In this document: positions 7,000 through 13,811 of the stretch, one piece after another | Numbering within the stretch: the stretch's first letter is position 1 | Layout of the letters: each line of letters opens with the position of its first letter | Source of the DNA: a virus | IMG/VR virus record: IMGVR_UViG_3300017917_003147 | Span: 1-20,099 of that record | Direction: 5' to 3' (one strand) | Length of the DNA stretch: 20,099 nucleotides | Notes under the pieces: model-generated | What the model saw: only the letters and a program-made list of their open reading frames with translations | The model's database searches: none | Told to the model about the DNA's origin: nothing | Program-made: the position numbers and the translations under genes

Positions 7000-8340
7000 A
7001 TGACCATTGAAAAATCACATTGGTCTTCCAAAGGAAATGTTATTAATTTAGCAGTTCCTTTTACGAAGGTCAACAGAGAAAAAAGAACAGTCTCAGGGTT
7101 CGCAACATTAGACAACCTTGACCAGACTGGTGATGTTGTCACGATGGAAGCTAGCATGAAAGCTTTTGAAAATTTCCGTGGCAATTTAAGAGAAATGCAT
7201 CAGCCAACAGCTGTGGGCAAAGTTGTCTCATTTAGACCAGAAACATATTATGATCCAAAATCAAAAGAATTTTATAATGGTGTCTATGTAGATGCATACA
7301 TTTCAAAAGGCGCACAAGATACTTGGGAAAAAGTATTAGATGGAACATTACAAGGATTTTCAATCGGCGGAAAAATTATAGATTCAGAAACAGAAATGAA
7401 CAAGGCAACAGGAGAGTCTGTTCGCTTTATTAAAGATTACTCACTTGTTGAATTATCAATAGTAGATTCTCCAGCAAATGAATTATGCAACATATTGTCA
7501 ATTGAAAAAGTCAATGGTCAAATGATTTTCAAAGGCATTGCAGCAGATGTAAAGATGGAAAATATTTTTTATTGTGCAGATAGCGATTCTGTATTTATGT
7601 CAACAGAAGCTGAGTATATTTCACCAGTAACTGGTAAGAAAACAGAACTTATTGGTTGGGTGGAATCAAATGATACAAACAAATCAAAAGAAATAGATAA
7701 GATTCTTGGTTTATACAAATCAAGATTAAACACGTTGCCTGATGTAAAAATTGCAAAACAGGCAAACGCAGAAGGAGGTAATGAAGTGGAAAATTTAGAA
7801 ACCACAACAACTACCGAAGAGACTGTTGAAAAACTACGTGTTCCAGGACAAGAAGCTGCAGCTGAAGCTGTAGTAGAAGTTGCTGAGCCAGTAGTTGAAG
7901 TAGAAAAGTCTGAAGAAGTAGTCTCTACAGAAGAAAACACTTCTGCCGAAGTTCTGGAAACAGCAGCCGAAGCAACAGAGGTTGTAGAACCTGATTTTGC
8001 AAAAATGCTAGGTGACCTTAAAGGCTTCTTCTCGGAGACTTTGGAAAAGGCCTCTGAGGCAAATGCCGCTCAGGTTTCAGCAATTAAAGAAACTGTTGAA
8101 ACATTTAGTAAAGGCGTAGATGCTAGAATTTCAGAATTAGCAGAAAAACATACAGCACTCTCTACCGCAGTAGAATCAATTAAAAATACTATTGAAGGTG
8201 TAGAAAAAAGAGTGGACGCAGTCGAATCTGAGACTGCAATTAAGAAGTCCTCTGACCTTGGCGGGTCTCAGGAAGTAACAATAAAAAAATCAAAATGGAA
8301 CGGCACTTTCCTCGGTTCCGTTAGTGAATTGATAAAATAA
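7000..8340 (+). CDS. Prohead protease with C-terminal scaffold region
   Basis: Protein of 446 residues. Residues 15-175 match the HK97-type prohead serine protease fold: FTKVNREKRTVSGFAT, then NLREMHQP with candidate catalytic H67, LQGFSIGG (118-124), and YSLVELSIVDSPAN (147-160) with candidate nucleophile S153. It would cut the scaffold (and perhaps capsid) proteins and itself during head maturation. Residues 176-262 are a linker domain. Residues 263-446 are rich in Glu, Ala and Val and probably coiled coil, as in scaffold proteins; the last residues are basic (KKSKWNG). The start follows a strong -10 and has no ribosome binding site, so it is probably leaderless. It contains a nested in-frame start at 7786. 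Confidence 0.87.
   Translation: MTIEKSHWSSKGNVINLAVPFTKVNREKRTVSGFATLDNLDQTGDVVTMEASMKAFENFRGNLREMHQPTAVGKVVSFRPETYYDPKSKEFYNGVYVDAYISKGAQDTWEKVLDGTLQGFSIGGKIIDSETEMNKATGESVRFIKDYSLVELSIVDSPANELCNILSIEKVNGQMIFKGIAADVKMENIFYCADSDSVFMSTEAEYISPVTGKKTELIGWVESNDTNKSKEIDKILGLYKSRLNTLPDVKIAKQANAEGGNEVENLETTTTTEETVEKLRVPGQEAAAEAVVEVAEPVVEVEKSEEVVSTEENTSAEVLETAAEATEVVEPDFAKMLGDLKGFFSETLEKASEANAAQVSAIKETVETFSKGVDARISELAEKHTALSTAVESIKNTIEGVEKRVDAVESETAIKKSSDLGGSQEVTIKKSKWNGTFLGSVSELIK
7772..7788 (+). promoter_or_regulatory. Strong internal ribosome binding site with GTG start
   Basis: AAGGAGGT (7772-7779) is the strongest ribosome binding site in the protease gene and stands 6 bases before an in-frame GTG at 7786-7788. 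An ATG at 7781 is only one base away from it, out of frame, and would give a five-codon product. Confidence 0.65.
7786..8340 (+). CDS. Nested scaffold protein (in-frame GTG start)
   Basis: A second product of 184 residues is likely from the GTG at 7786, in the protease frame (V263). The evidence is the AAGGAGGT at ideal spacing and its position at the start of the acidic, Ala/Glu/Val-rich, coiled-coil-like part. Many phages make the scaffold this way, with a small amount of protease-scaffold fusion and much free scaffold sharing the same C-terminus (lambda C/Nu3 is the known model). The capsid protein here starts its fold early and has no obvious delta domain, so a separate scaffold is needed. 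Expected role: internal scaffold of the prohead, destroyed by the protease. Expression itself is inference. Confidence 0.6.
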   Translation: MENLETTTTTEETVEKLRVPGQEAAAEAVVEVAEPVVEVEKSEEVVSTEENTSAEVLETAAEATEVVEPDFAKMLGDLKGFFSETLEKASEANAAQVSAIKETVETFSKGVDARISELAEKHTALSTAVESIKNTIEGVEKRVDAVESETAIKKSSDLGGSQEVTIKKSKWNGTFLGSVSELIK

Positions 8341-8359
8341 GGTAGGTGAAAATAAACTA

Positions 8360-9394
8360 ATGAGCAATGAACTATTAGCTAAAGCAGTTGCTGCTGATAC
8401 AACATTAACCACAGCTATGACAGGAACAGGTGGAGCCGATTCTGGTATCCACGTTGGATCTGAAGGTAAAGGTGGTTTGTTAAATCCAGAGCAGTCTGCA
8501 CGATTCTTAGATTACATGTTTGATGCAACAGTAATCGGTAAAGTAGCTCGTACAGTCCGAATGAGGGCTGACACTACTGAGATTGATCGCATTGGCGTAG
8601 GTGAAAAATTGATGAAGCTTGCTGCAGAAGCAGATAATACTGGTACAAATGCAGCTGTTACTTTCTCAAAGATTTCTCTTACTACTAAGAAGCTTCGCCT
8701 TGATTGGGAGCTTTCGACAGAATCTCTTGAAGACAATATCGAAGGTGCCGATCTAGAAGACCATATTGCACGTTTGATGGCAACACAGGCAGGTAATGAT
8801 ATTGAGGACGTAGTCCTTAATGGAGATACCTCTTTAAGTGGAGATGCGCTATACAAGGCATTTGATGGTATTGTTAAGATTGCAAAGGCAAACGGTCATG
8901 TTGTTGATGCAAATGATGCAACAATTTCACGTGAAGTCTTTAATAATGCACTTAAGGCGCTTCCAAGAAAGTATAAGCAACGCCGTCCAGATCTTAGATT
9001 CTTGTCAGGTTCAAACTTGATTCAAGATTATCTATATTCTACATCTCAAAATATACAGAACGTAAACCCACAGGATATCGCTTCAAGCATTATCCGTGGA
9101 GATCAGGCAGGCCTAGGTGGTCCAGCTGGATTCGTAGCACCGTTTGCGTTTGGTATCCCAATTGTTGAAGTTCCTTTATTGAAGGAAACACAGGGCGCTG
9201 ATAATGATCAAGGTGATATACACTTGACATTCCCAAATAACGTAGTTATTGGTATCAAGCGTGATGTAACAGTTTACCGCTTCTTCTGGCCAAAGAAGGA
9301 CTCCATTGAATATACAATGTATACTCGTGTTGGAACCCAAATTGAGCAAGCAGATGCATGGGTAGTTGTAAAGAACGTTAAAGTCGCTTCCTAA
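8360..9394 (+). CDS. Major capsid protein (HK97 fold)
   Basis: Protein of 344 residues in the usual place after protease/scaffold. It has a short Gly/Thr-rich N-terminus (about 1-35) that likely becomes the N-arm. Capsid-type segments follow: LLNPEQSARFLDYMFD (39-54), LRLDWELSTESLEDN (about 110-124), ATQAGNDIEDVVLNGD, and a late LTFPNNVVIGIKRDVTVYRF strand pair before the C-terminus. It forms the icosahedral shell. The ribosome site is weak (GGTAGGTG, 8341-8348), so expression may depend on coupling with the scaffold. Arginine codons are mostly CGN, unlike most of the window, which fits selection for high expression. A strong terminator follows. Confidence 0.88.
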   Translation: MSNELLAKAVAADTTLTTAMTGTGGADSGIHVGSEGKGGLLNPEQSARFLDYMFDATVIGKVARTVRMRADTTEIDRIGVGEKLMKLAAEADNTGTNAAVTFSKISLTTKKLRLDWELSTESLEDNIEGADLEDHIARLMATQAGNDIEDVVLNGDTSLSGDALYKAFDGIVKIAKANGHVVDANDATISREVFNNALKALPRKYKQRRPDLRFLSGSNLIQDYLYSTSQNIQNVNPQDIASSIIRGDQAGLGGPAGFVAPFAFGIPIVEVPLLKETQGADNDQGDIHLTFPNNVVIGIKRDVTVYRFFWPKKDSIEYTMYTRVGTQIEQADAWVVVKNVKVAS

Positions 9395-9414
9395 TTTATA
9401 GGATTAGACTGCTG

Positions 9415-9447
9415 AAAAGCCCCTAAATAATTTAGGGGCTTTTCCTT
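9415..9447 (+). terminator. Rho-independent terminator after capsid gene
   Basis: A 13-base perfect stem (9415-9427 with 9431-9443; core GCCCCTAAA/TTTAGGGGC), a three-base loop, and flanking A-run and T-run. The A/T flanks make it potentially active in both directions. It ends the capsid unit. Confidence 0.85.
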
Positions 9448-9459
9448 TTAATGTAATAA

Positions 9460-9468
9460 TGCTATAAT
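9460..9468 (+). promoter_or_regulatory. Extended -10 promoter for the neck genes
   Basis: TGCTATAAT (9460-9468) lies just after the capsid terminator. The -35 is weak (TTTTCC at 9440-9445, 17 bases away). Transcription would start near 9475, leaving a short leader with AAAGGAG (9482-9488) five bases before the ATG at 9494. It restarts transcription for 9494-12590. Confidence 0.5.
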
Positions 9469-9493
9469 TTATTTACATATCAAAGGAGAAATT

Positions 9494-9892
9494 ATGTCAT
9501 TTGACACATTAAAGGTCAAAGAATTAAAAGAAATAGCAGATAGCTTCGCAGTAGATACAGATGGACTAAAAAATAAAGCAGATATTATTGCCGCACTGGC
9601 AGAAGAAGGCGTAACTTGGTCAGTGTATCAAAATACAATTAAAAATATAGAGAATTCTAAAGAAGATGCTGTAGAAATTCTTCCTAAATTTGATCCAAAT
9701 AAAGAATTAGATGAAGATATGGTATTAGTTAGAATGACTAGAGCAAATTATCGATATGATATTGCAGGACATACTTTTACAAAAGAGCATCCTTTTGTTG
9801 CAATGAAACCAGATCAAGCTCAAAAAATTTTTGATAAGGAGGAAGGCTTTAGATTGGCTACGCCAAGAGAGGTACAAGAGTACTACAATTAA
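9494..9892 (+). CDS. SAP/Rho-N-like head protein
   Basis: Protein of 132 residues. Residues 6-40 (LKVKELKEIADSF, then NKADIIAALAEEG) look like the helix-extended-loop-helix of SAP or Rho N-terminal domains, often found in small genes just after phage capsid genes and thought to contact nucleic acid. Residues 75-132 form a second part with MVLVRMTRANYRYDIAGHTF and a LATPREVQEYYN ending, resembling other small head proteins. It has a strong ribosome site (AAAGGAG). By position it may be a minor head or neck protein; the exact function is not shown. No signal peptide or membrane segment. Confidence 0.65.
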   Translation: MSFDTLKVKELKEIADSFAVDTDGLKNKADIIAALAEEGVTWSVYQNTIKNIENSKEDAVEILPKFDPNKELDEDMVLVRMTRANYRYDIAGHTFTKEHPFVAMKPDQAQKIFDKEEGFRLATPREVQEYYN

Positions 9893-9901
9893 GCCTTTTA
9901 A

Positions 9902-10882
9902 ATGGCAGAAATATATAAAAATACAAATGATCCTATAAGAACAAAAGTTTTTTGGAAAGGGGAACTTGTAACTTCAACCTCAGTAACTGCTGTTGTATTT
10001 GATATAACAGAAGATGTTACAATAATACCAAATATAAACCCTAATAATCAAATAGGTGTATTCCCAGCTACAGAAGATGAGGTAAACCCTGGGACTTATT
10101 ATATTAATCTTCCATTAAATTTAACAACAAGAAATAAAAATTTAAGAATAGTTTGGTATTTTCTTGTAGGATCACAAACCGAATCACTAGTAACATTTTG
10201 TGATATTGTCACTCCATATGTAAGTATTGCTGAAGCCATAGAAGATTTAAATTTGGGTGCTGATCAAAGCGATCCAATGTATAAAACATATCATGAAATT
10301 AGAATGGCAGAAAAGTATGCTAGAAAGCAAGTAGAGTATTTTACTGGTCAAAAATTTTCTTTATATGACGAAGAATTTACAATTATGGGAAATGATTCAG
10401 ACACATTACCTCTTCCAAGTAAAATATATTCATTACATTCTTTATCTCAAAATGATCAGTTGTGGGTAGATAATTTAAATAATATAAATAATATTGGTTA
10501 CGTTATAGAACCAACTACAAGCGGATTTGGAATTAAAATAAATCAAGCGTCTTTAATTCAGGGAGATACTTATATTGCAAATGGAATGATTCCTCCATCC
10601 ATTAATGATATTTCTCCAAATATATTTAGACGAGGAAAACATTATGATGTCCATGCTAGATTTGGATGGGAATATGTTCCCGACGAAGTTGAACAGGCGA
10701 CTATAGAAATAATGAGGTCGTATTTCGCAAAAGATAGATCTTGGAGAGATAGGTATGTAAGTAAAATTTCTACAACAGATTGGGATTTTCAATTTACTTC
10801 TGATGCATTCAGTGGAACTGGATCAGCATATGCAGATAAATTGTTATTAGATTATGTAGTAACTCAAATGGTAGTGGTATAA
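9902..10882 (+). CDS. Head-tail connector with N-terminal Ig-like domain
   Basis: Protein of 326 residues with two parts. Residues 1-110 look like an immunoglobulin/BppU-like beta-sandwich (VTAVVFDIT near 30, PGTYYINLPLNL near 64-75, LRIVWYF near 82-88). Residues 113-326 look like the helical head-tail connector (HK97 gp6/SPP1 gp15 type): EIRMAEKYARKQVEYFTGQKF (137-157), and HARFGWEYVPDEVEQATIEI then YFAKDRSWRDRY (about 250-285). It would dock under the portal. There is no clear ribosome site in the nine-base gap, so it may rely on coupling. The extra N-terminal sandwich is larger than typical connectors and could project from the neck. The start of the next gene overlaps its stop. Confidence 0.7.
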   Translation: MAEIYKNTNDPIRTKVFWKGELVTSTSVTAVVFDITEDVTIIPNINPNNQIGVFPATEDEVNPGTYYINLPLNLTTRNKNLRIVWYFLVGSQTESLVTFCDIVTPYVSIAEAIEDLNLGADQSDPMYKTYHEIRMAEKYARKQVEYFTGQKFSLYDEEFTIMGNDSDTLPLPSKIYSLHSLSQNDQLWVDNLNNINNIGYVIEPTTSGFGIKINQASLIQGDTYIANGMIPPSINDISPNIFRRGKHYDVHARFGWEYVPDEVEQATIEIMRSYFAKDRSWRDRYVSKISTTDWDFQFTSDAFSGTGSAYADKLLLDYVVTQMVVV

Positions 10883-11307
10883 TGTACAGCATCATTAATG
10901 GATTATTAACAATGACGCTAGATGTTTATAAACAATATGAACAGCAAGACCCAGATACTGGCACTATAAAAAAAGAATTTTCTTATTATAAAACAATGCC
11001 ATGTTATGCAAGAGGTATAATTAGTCAATCTGTATCAAGAAATTTAGATAAACAAGTATTTAATAATACATATTCAAATGAACAATATATAGAAGTTAGA
11101 ACAGCAGAGAGATTAACTATTAGAGAAAAAGTTAAAAATATTTGTGATGCCGAAGGCAATGTTATTTGGTATGAATTAAATTATCCAAATGATACTCCTA
11201 CTGTATTTGAAGTAATTGGAAGTACCCCAATTACAGATCCATTCGGCTCTGTGGTTGGTTATAATAATTCATTAAAAAGATCGGAGAATCAGAAAATTGA
11301 CATCTGA
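10882..11307 (+). CDS. Probable head closure protein
   Basis: Protein of 141 residues in the position and length range of head closure/head-tail joining proteins (SPP1 gp16 type). It is beta-strand rich: LDVYKQYEQQDPDTGT (13-28), a CYAR segment, QYIEVRTAERLTIREKVKNI and a TVFEVIGSTPITDPFGS strand near the end. The function rests mostly on gene order. The ATG overlaps the previous stop (TAATG) and a perfect extended -10 (TGGTATAAT, 10875-10883). If that promoter worked, its message would begin inside the gene, nearer the in-frame ATG at 10912 (residue 11). I keep 10882 as the coupled start. Confidence 0.6.
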   Translation: MYSIINGLLTMTLDVYKQYEQQDPDTGTIKKEFSYYKTMPCYARGIISQSVSRNLDKQVFNNTYSNEQYIEVRTAERLTIREKVKNICDAEGNVIWYELNYPNDTPTVFEVIGSTPITDPFGSVVGYNNSLKRSENQKIDI

Positions 11308-12088
11308 GGCCATAGCTTTACAAGCTGCTAGTGGATTAATTAATCTAATGACTGGTAGGCCAATGAGTGGCGCAATAAAAGATTCTACAGTAGCTCAAAT
11401 ATCGGCAGCCATATTTTATAAAACAAATGTGATGGCCAAATTAACTTCTAATGCTTCTTTTCAGAATACTTTTAATAAAACTATATATAATCAAATTAAT
11501 AAAGATTTTGTTGATTATATTGATGCTAAAGCTAGAACATCTCCAAAATCTTTTCATCATATTTATGAGTGGGGAAAAGTTGGGGATAGGGAAGCTAGAT
11601 TATTTAAATTAAATAACATATCTCAAACGGGATTATCTTTAATGATTAATTATGAGTTATTAGATTCTAAATCATTTGTCCCATCATCTAATTCAAATCA
11701 TAAGCATGTTTTTGTCAAAAAAGCATCAGTTATGGAAGAAGGAAGATCTGTTGTTATTTCTCCAAAATACTCTGAAAGATTAGTTTTTGATATAAATGGA
11801 TATACAGTATTTATGCCAAAAGGACAATCTGTTACTGTATCTAAGCCAGGCGGGATTGCTGTTAAAAATTCATTTTTATCGGCATATAAATATTTTTTTA
11901 CAAGTAATTTAGTCAACATGTCAATTAAAAAATCTGGCTTTCAAAATTTATTTAATTCTAAAATGACAAAGGCTTTAAACGTCCCTGTACATATTAAAAC
12001 CGTAAAGTATAAGTTCTCACCCAATAGTATTGCAAACGAGGCTGACGCAGCCCTTCTAGCAGCTTTTTCGGGGGTATCTAATGGCTAA
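11297..12088 (+). CDS. Neck/tail completion protein, function inferred
   Basis: Protein of 263 residues starting at a TTG (11297), ten bases after a GGAG (11283-11286) and inside the end of the previous gene. It opens with an Ala-rich helix (SEAIALQAASGLINLMTG). The centre (100-180) is strand-rich (RLVFDINGYTVFMPKGQSV), and the C-terminus is helical (ANEADAALLAAFSG). I recognise no catalytic motif. The slot between head closure and tail terminator usually holds an HK97 gp10-like neck or tail completion protein. The length is greater than usual for that family (about 100-170 residues), so the call is tentative. Confidence 0.5.
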   Translation: MTSEAIALQAASGLINLMTGRPMSGAIKDSTVAQISAAIFYKTNVMAKLTSNASFQNTFNKTIYNQINKDFVDYIDAKARTSPKSFHHIYEWGKVGDREARLFKLNNISQTGLSLMINYELLDSKSFVPSSNSNHKHVFVKKASVMEEGRSVVISPKYSERLVFDINGYTVFMPKGQSVTVSKPGGIAVKNSFLSAYKYFFTSNLVNMSIKKSGFQNLFNSKMTKALNVPVHIKTVKYKFSPNSIANEADAALLAAFSGVSNG

Positions 12089-12590
12089 CTATAAACTTGA
12101 TGCTATGTTTGAAATCAGAAAATATTTTTGGAATAAATTAAAAGAATATAATATATTTGATGAGGATGAATACTGGGCAGATAATTTAAATGAAGCCATA
12201 GTACCCATTATTCCAGTTCAACAAGCTCCAGAGATGAATCAATTTTTGAGCGGCAAGAAACATTTAGTTTATGATAAGATAGGCCTTTCATATCAAAATA
12301 ATTGGCTAATATGCTGCGAGCAAATTTTATTTACTGTGTATACTACAGATCTATCTGAATTGGTAGAAATTAGAAACTTTATGACAGATGAATTTAGAAG
12401 AATGGATGACTCTGCTAGGGATATAAATAAATGGGATAATCTATCAGACAAATTTAAATTCCATAGTATCTTCATAGCTGATATATCTCCCACAAAACCG
12501 TCAGAAGAAATGCAAGGGTTTTTGGCCACTGATATTATTTTAGAAGTAACATATTCAAGAATTACAGATAAAACTGGTAGATTTGCTTAA
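12081..12590 (+). CDS. Probable tail terminator protein
   Basis: Protein of 169 residues. The pattern fits tail terminators (lambda gpU/HK97 gp11 like): an N-terminal helix (EIRKYFWNKLKEYN), a central strand run (WLICCEQILFTVYTTD), a helix (LVEIRNFMTDEFRRMDDSA), and a final strand (DIILEVTYSRIT). Such proteins form the hexameric ring capping the tail tube where it meets the head. It is immediately upstream of the tail tube gene, as expected. The start overlaps the previous gene by eight bases, with GGGGGT upstream as a poor ribosome site, so translation is probably coupled. No membrane segment. The call rests on pattern and order, not on a unique motif. Confidence 0.62.
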   Translation: MANYKLDAMFEIRKYFWNKLKEYNIFDEDEYWADNLNEAIVPIIPVQQAPEMNQFLSGKKHLVYDKIGLSYQNNWLICCEQILFTVYTTDLSELVEIRNFMTDEFRRMDDSARDINKWDNLSDKFKFHSIFIADISPTKPSEEMQGFLATDIILEVTYSRITDKTGRFA

Positions 12591-12610
12591 TTTGCTTTAG
12601 GCTGTATTAT
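12583..12610 (+). promoter_or_regulatory. Promoter for tail tube gene
   Basis: TTGCTT (12583-12588), 16 bases, then TATTAT (12605-12610); an overlapping TATACT at 12608-12613 is an alternative -10. It is weaker than the other promoters by consensus. The leader of about 75 bases holds an (AT)n run (12651-12662), a palindrome and AGGAGGT (12679-12685), the best-placed ribosome site in the window. Confidence 0.4.
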
Positions 12611-12666
12611 ACTCTAAAATTAGTTCTAGAGGAAAGGGCCTAGCCAGCCAAATATATATATATTAC

Positions 12667-12678
12667 ATTTCATGAAAT
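12667..12678. repeat. 12-base palindrome before tail tube ribosome site
   Basis: ATTTCATGAAAT is a perfect palindrome ending exactly where AGGAGGT begins. It could be an operator or a small RNA structure next to the ribosome site. Chance cannot be excluded. Confidence 0.3.
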
Positions 12679-12692
12679 AGGAGGTTAACTTC

Positions 12693-13373
12693 ATGGCACA
12701 ATCAGCAGGTAATGCTAAAAATATTCTCGTTGGTGCTTCCCCATTGTTTATTTCAAACATTGATATTACAGAAGGATCAGCATACAAGGAAAACGCAGAA
12801 CCAGGTTCAGCAGATGCGGCTGCATATGAGACAACAAAATCTTATACAGAAACACTTAATGGTGTAACAAGCGGTGCATTCTACTACAGAAACGTTGGTT
12901 TTACTAATAATGGTCTTCAGATCACTTATAACCCAACATATGATTCTGTAACAGTTGATCAGTTACTTGATACAGCAAAGCTATTCAAGTCTGCGATGGA
13001 GGTTATGATCGCAACAGAAATGTCCGAAGGTACATTAGAAAACGTTCTAGTTGTATTTGGACAAGGATCAGATACCTTGACATCACCATCTTCAGGAACA
13101 CAAAGTGGAAATGATGTTCTCGCACTTGCGGGTGGATCACTTGGCGAAGCTCCAACAGAGCGTCAGCTAATTGCAGTTGGACAAGCTCCAACAGTGGCTT
13201 CTCCAAAGACAGAGCGTGTATATTATGCACGTCGTGTTCTTTCTGTACAACAGTCACAGTTCTCTTTGGCTCGTACAACTCCAACTACTTTCCCAGTAAC
13301 ATTCCGTCTTCTTCCAGATGCTTCAAAGGTCGGTCAAGAATACGGTTTGATTATTGACCGTGCTTGGGCTTAA
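12693..13373 (+). CDS. Major tail tube protein
   Basis: Protein of 226 residues in the position before the chaperone pair and tape measure, with the strongest ribosome site of the window (AGGAGGT) and a terminator after it, as expected for an abundant protein. It opens MAQSAGNAKNILVGASPLFISN, followed by strand-rich segments: NNGLQITYNPTYDSVTVDQL (about 70-89) and MEVMIATEMSEGT (about 102-114). The C-terminal strand TTFPVTFRLLPDAS (about 200-213) is typical of tail tube proteins. It polymerises as stacked rings around the tape measure. Arginine codons are nearly all CGT, in contrast to the neck genes. The TAA stop lies inside a long palindrome. Confidence 0.82.
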   Translation: MAQSAGNAKNILVGASPLFISNIDITEGSAYKENAEPGSADAAAYETTKSYTETLNGVTSGAFYYRNVGFTNNGLQITYNPTYDSVTVDQLLDTAKLFKSAMEVMIATEMSEGTLENVLVVFGQGSDTLTSPSSGTQSGNDVLALAGGSLGEAPTERQLIAVGQAPTVASPKTERVYYARRVLSVQQSQFSLARTTPTTFPVTFRLLPDASKVGQEYGLIIDRAWA

Positions 13374-13393
13374 TAATTAAATTTAATTATTAA
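13370..13393. repeat. Perfect 24-base AT palindrome at the tail tube stop
   Basis: Bases 13370-13393 equal their own reverse complement, centred between 13381 and 13382, made only of A and T and including the TAA stop at 13371-13373. The terminator stem begins four bases later. It could extend the terminator structure or protect the 3' end of the message. Confidence 0.6.
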
Positions 13394-13396
13394 AAT

Positions 13397-13423
13397 AAAC
13401 CCCCCAGAAATGGGGGGTTTTCA
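13397..13423 (+). terminator. Rho-independent terminator after tail tube gene
   Basis: A ten-base perfect stem (13397-13406 with 13411-13420; AAACCCCCCA/TGGGGGGTTT) closed by a stable GAAA tetraloop, with a short T-run after. The A-run before it could make it work on the other strand too. Confidence 0.85.
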
Positions 13424-13424
13424 T

Positions 13425-13453
13425 TTGTAGTCTTAATATCCTTATGTTATAAT
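13425..13453 (+). promoter_or_regulatory. Promoter for chaperones and tape measure
   Basis: TTGTAG (13425-13430), 17 bases, then TATAAT (13448-13453) preceded by TGT, an extended -10. Transcription would start near 13460, before AAAGGAGG (13466-13473) and the TTG at 13479. An ATG at 13452 overlaps the -10 and would not be in this message. Confidence 0.55.
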
Positions 13454-13478
13454 GTTTTATATCCTAAAGGAGGATAAA

Positions 13479-13811
13479 TTGGCTACAAAAGTCTACGACG
13501 TAGAAGAAATCGAATTACAAAATGGGGCTAAAGTAAAACTTAAGCCACTATCAATTAAACAACTCCGTAAATTTATGGAAGTTGTAAAACAAACACAAGA
13601 CTCATCAGATGAAAATGCAACACTAAGTATTTTAATTGATGCATGTGCAGTAGCACTTGAAACACAATTACCAGATTTGGTTGCAGATAAAGATAAATTA
13701 GAAGATGCATTAGACGTCCCAACTATTAATCGCATTCTAGAAGTTTGCGGTGGAATTAAGATGGACGACCCAAACCTGATAGCGGCAGCGGTACTGGCTG
13801 GTCAGAACTAG
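13479..13811 (+). CDS. Tail assembly chaperone, short form (gpG-like)
   Basis: Protein of 110 residues from a TTG at 13479, five bases after GGAGG (13469-13473). The in-frame ATG at 13452 is rejected because it lies in the promoter -10. The protein has a beta start (YDVEEIELQNGAKVKLKPLS), a helix LRKFMEVVKQTQ, and a long helical region to VPTINRILEVCGGI, typical of lambda gpG-like chaperones that hold the tape measure before tube assembly. It ends at TAG 13809-13811. Most ribosomes should make this form; a minority shift at 13769-13775 to make the long form. The tape measure gene follows, which is the classic order. Confidence 0.82.
   Translation: MATKVYDVEEIELQNGAKVKLKPLSIKQLRKFMEVVKQTQDSSDENATLSILIDACAVALETQLPDLVADKDKLEDALDVPTINRILEVCGGIKMDDPNLIAAAVLAGQN

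Noticed and set aside
7569-7940. Minus-strand open frame of 123 codons opposite the protease, and other minus-strand frames across the window
   Set aside because: They are low-complexity or atypical products opposite strong + strand genes, with no ribosome sites or recognisable domains.
12626-12643. CTAG...CTAG repeat in the tail tube leader as a hairpin
   Set aside because: Only four base pairs, with mismatched neighbours.
13452-13481. ATG at 13452 as start of the short chaperone
   Set aside because: It overlaps the TATAAT of the promoter and is upstream of the expected transcript start; TTG at 13479 has AAAGGAGG at ideal spacing.
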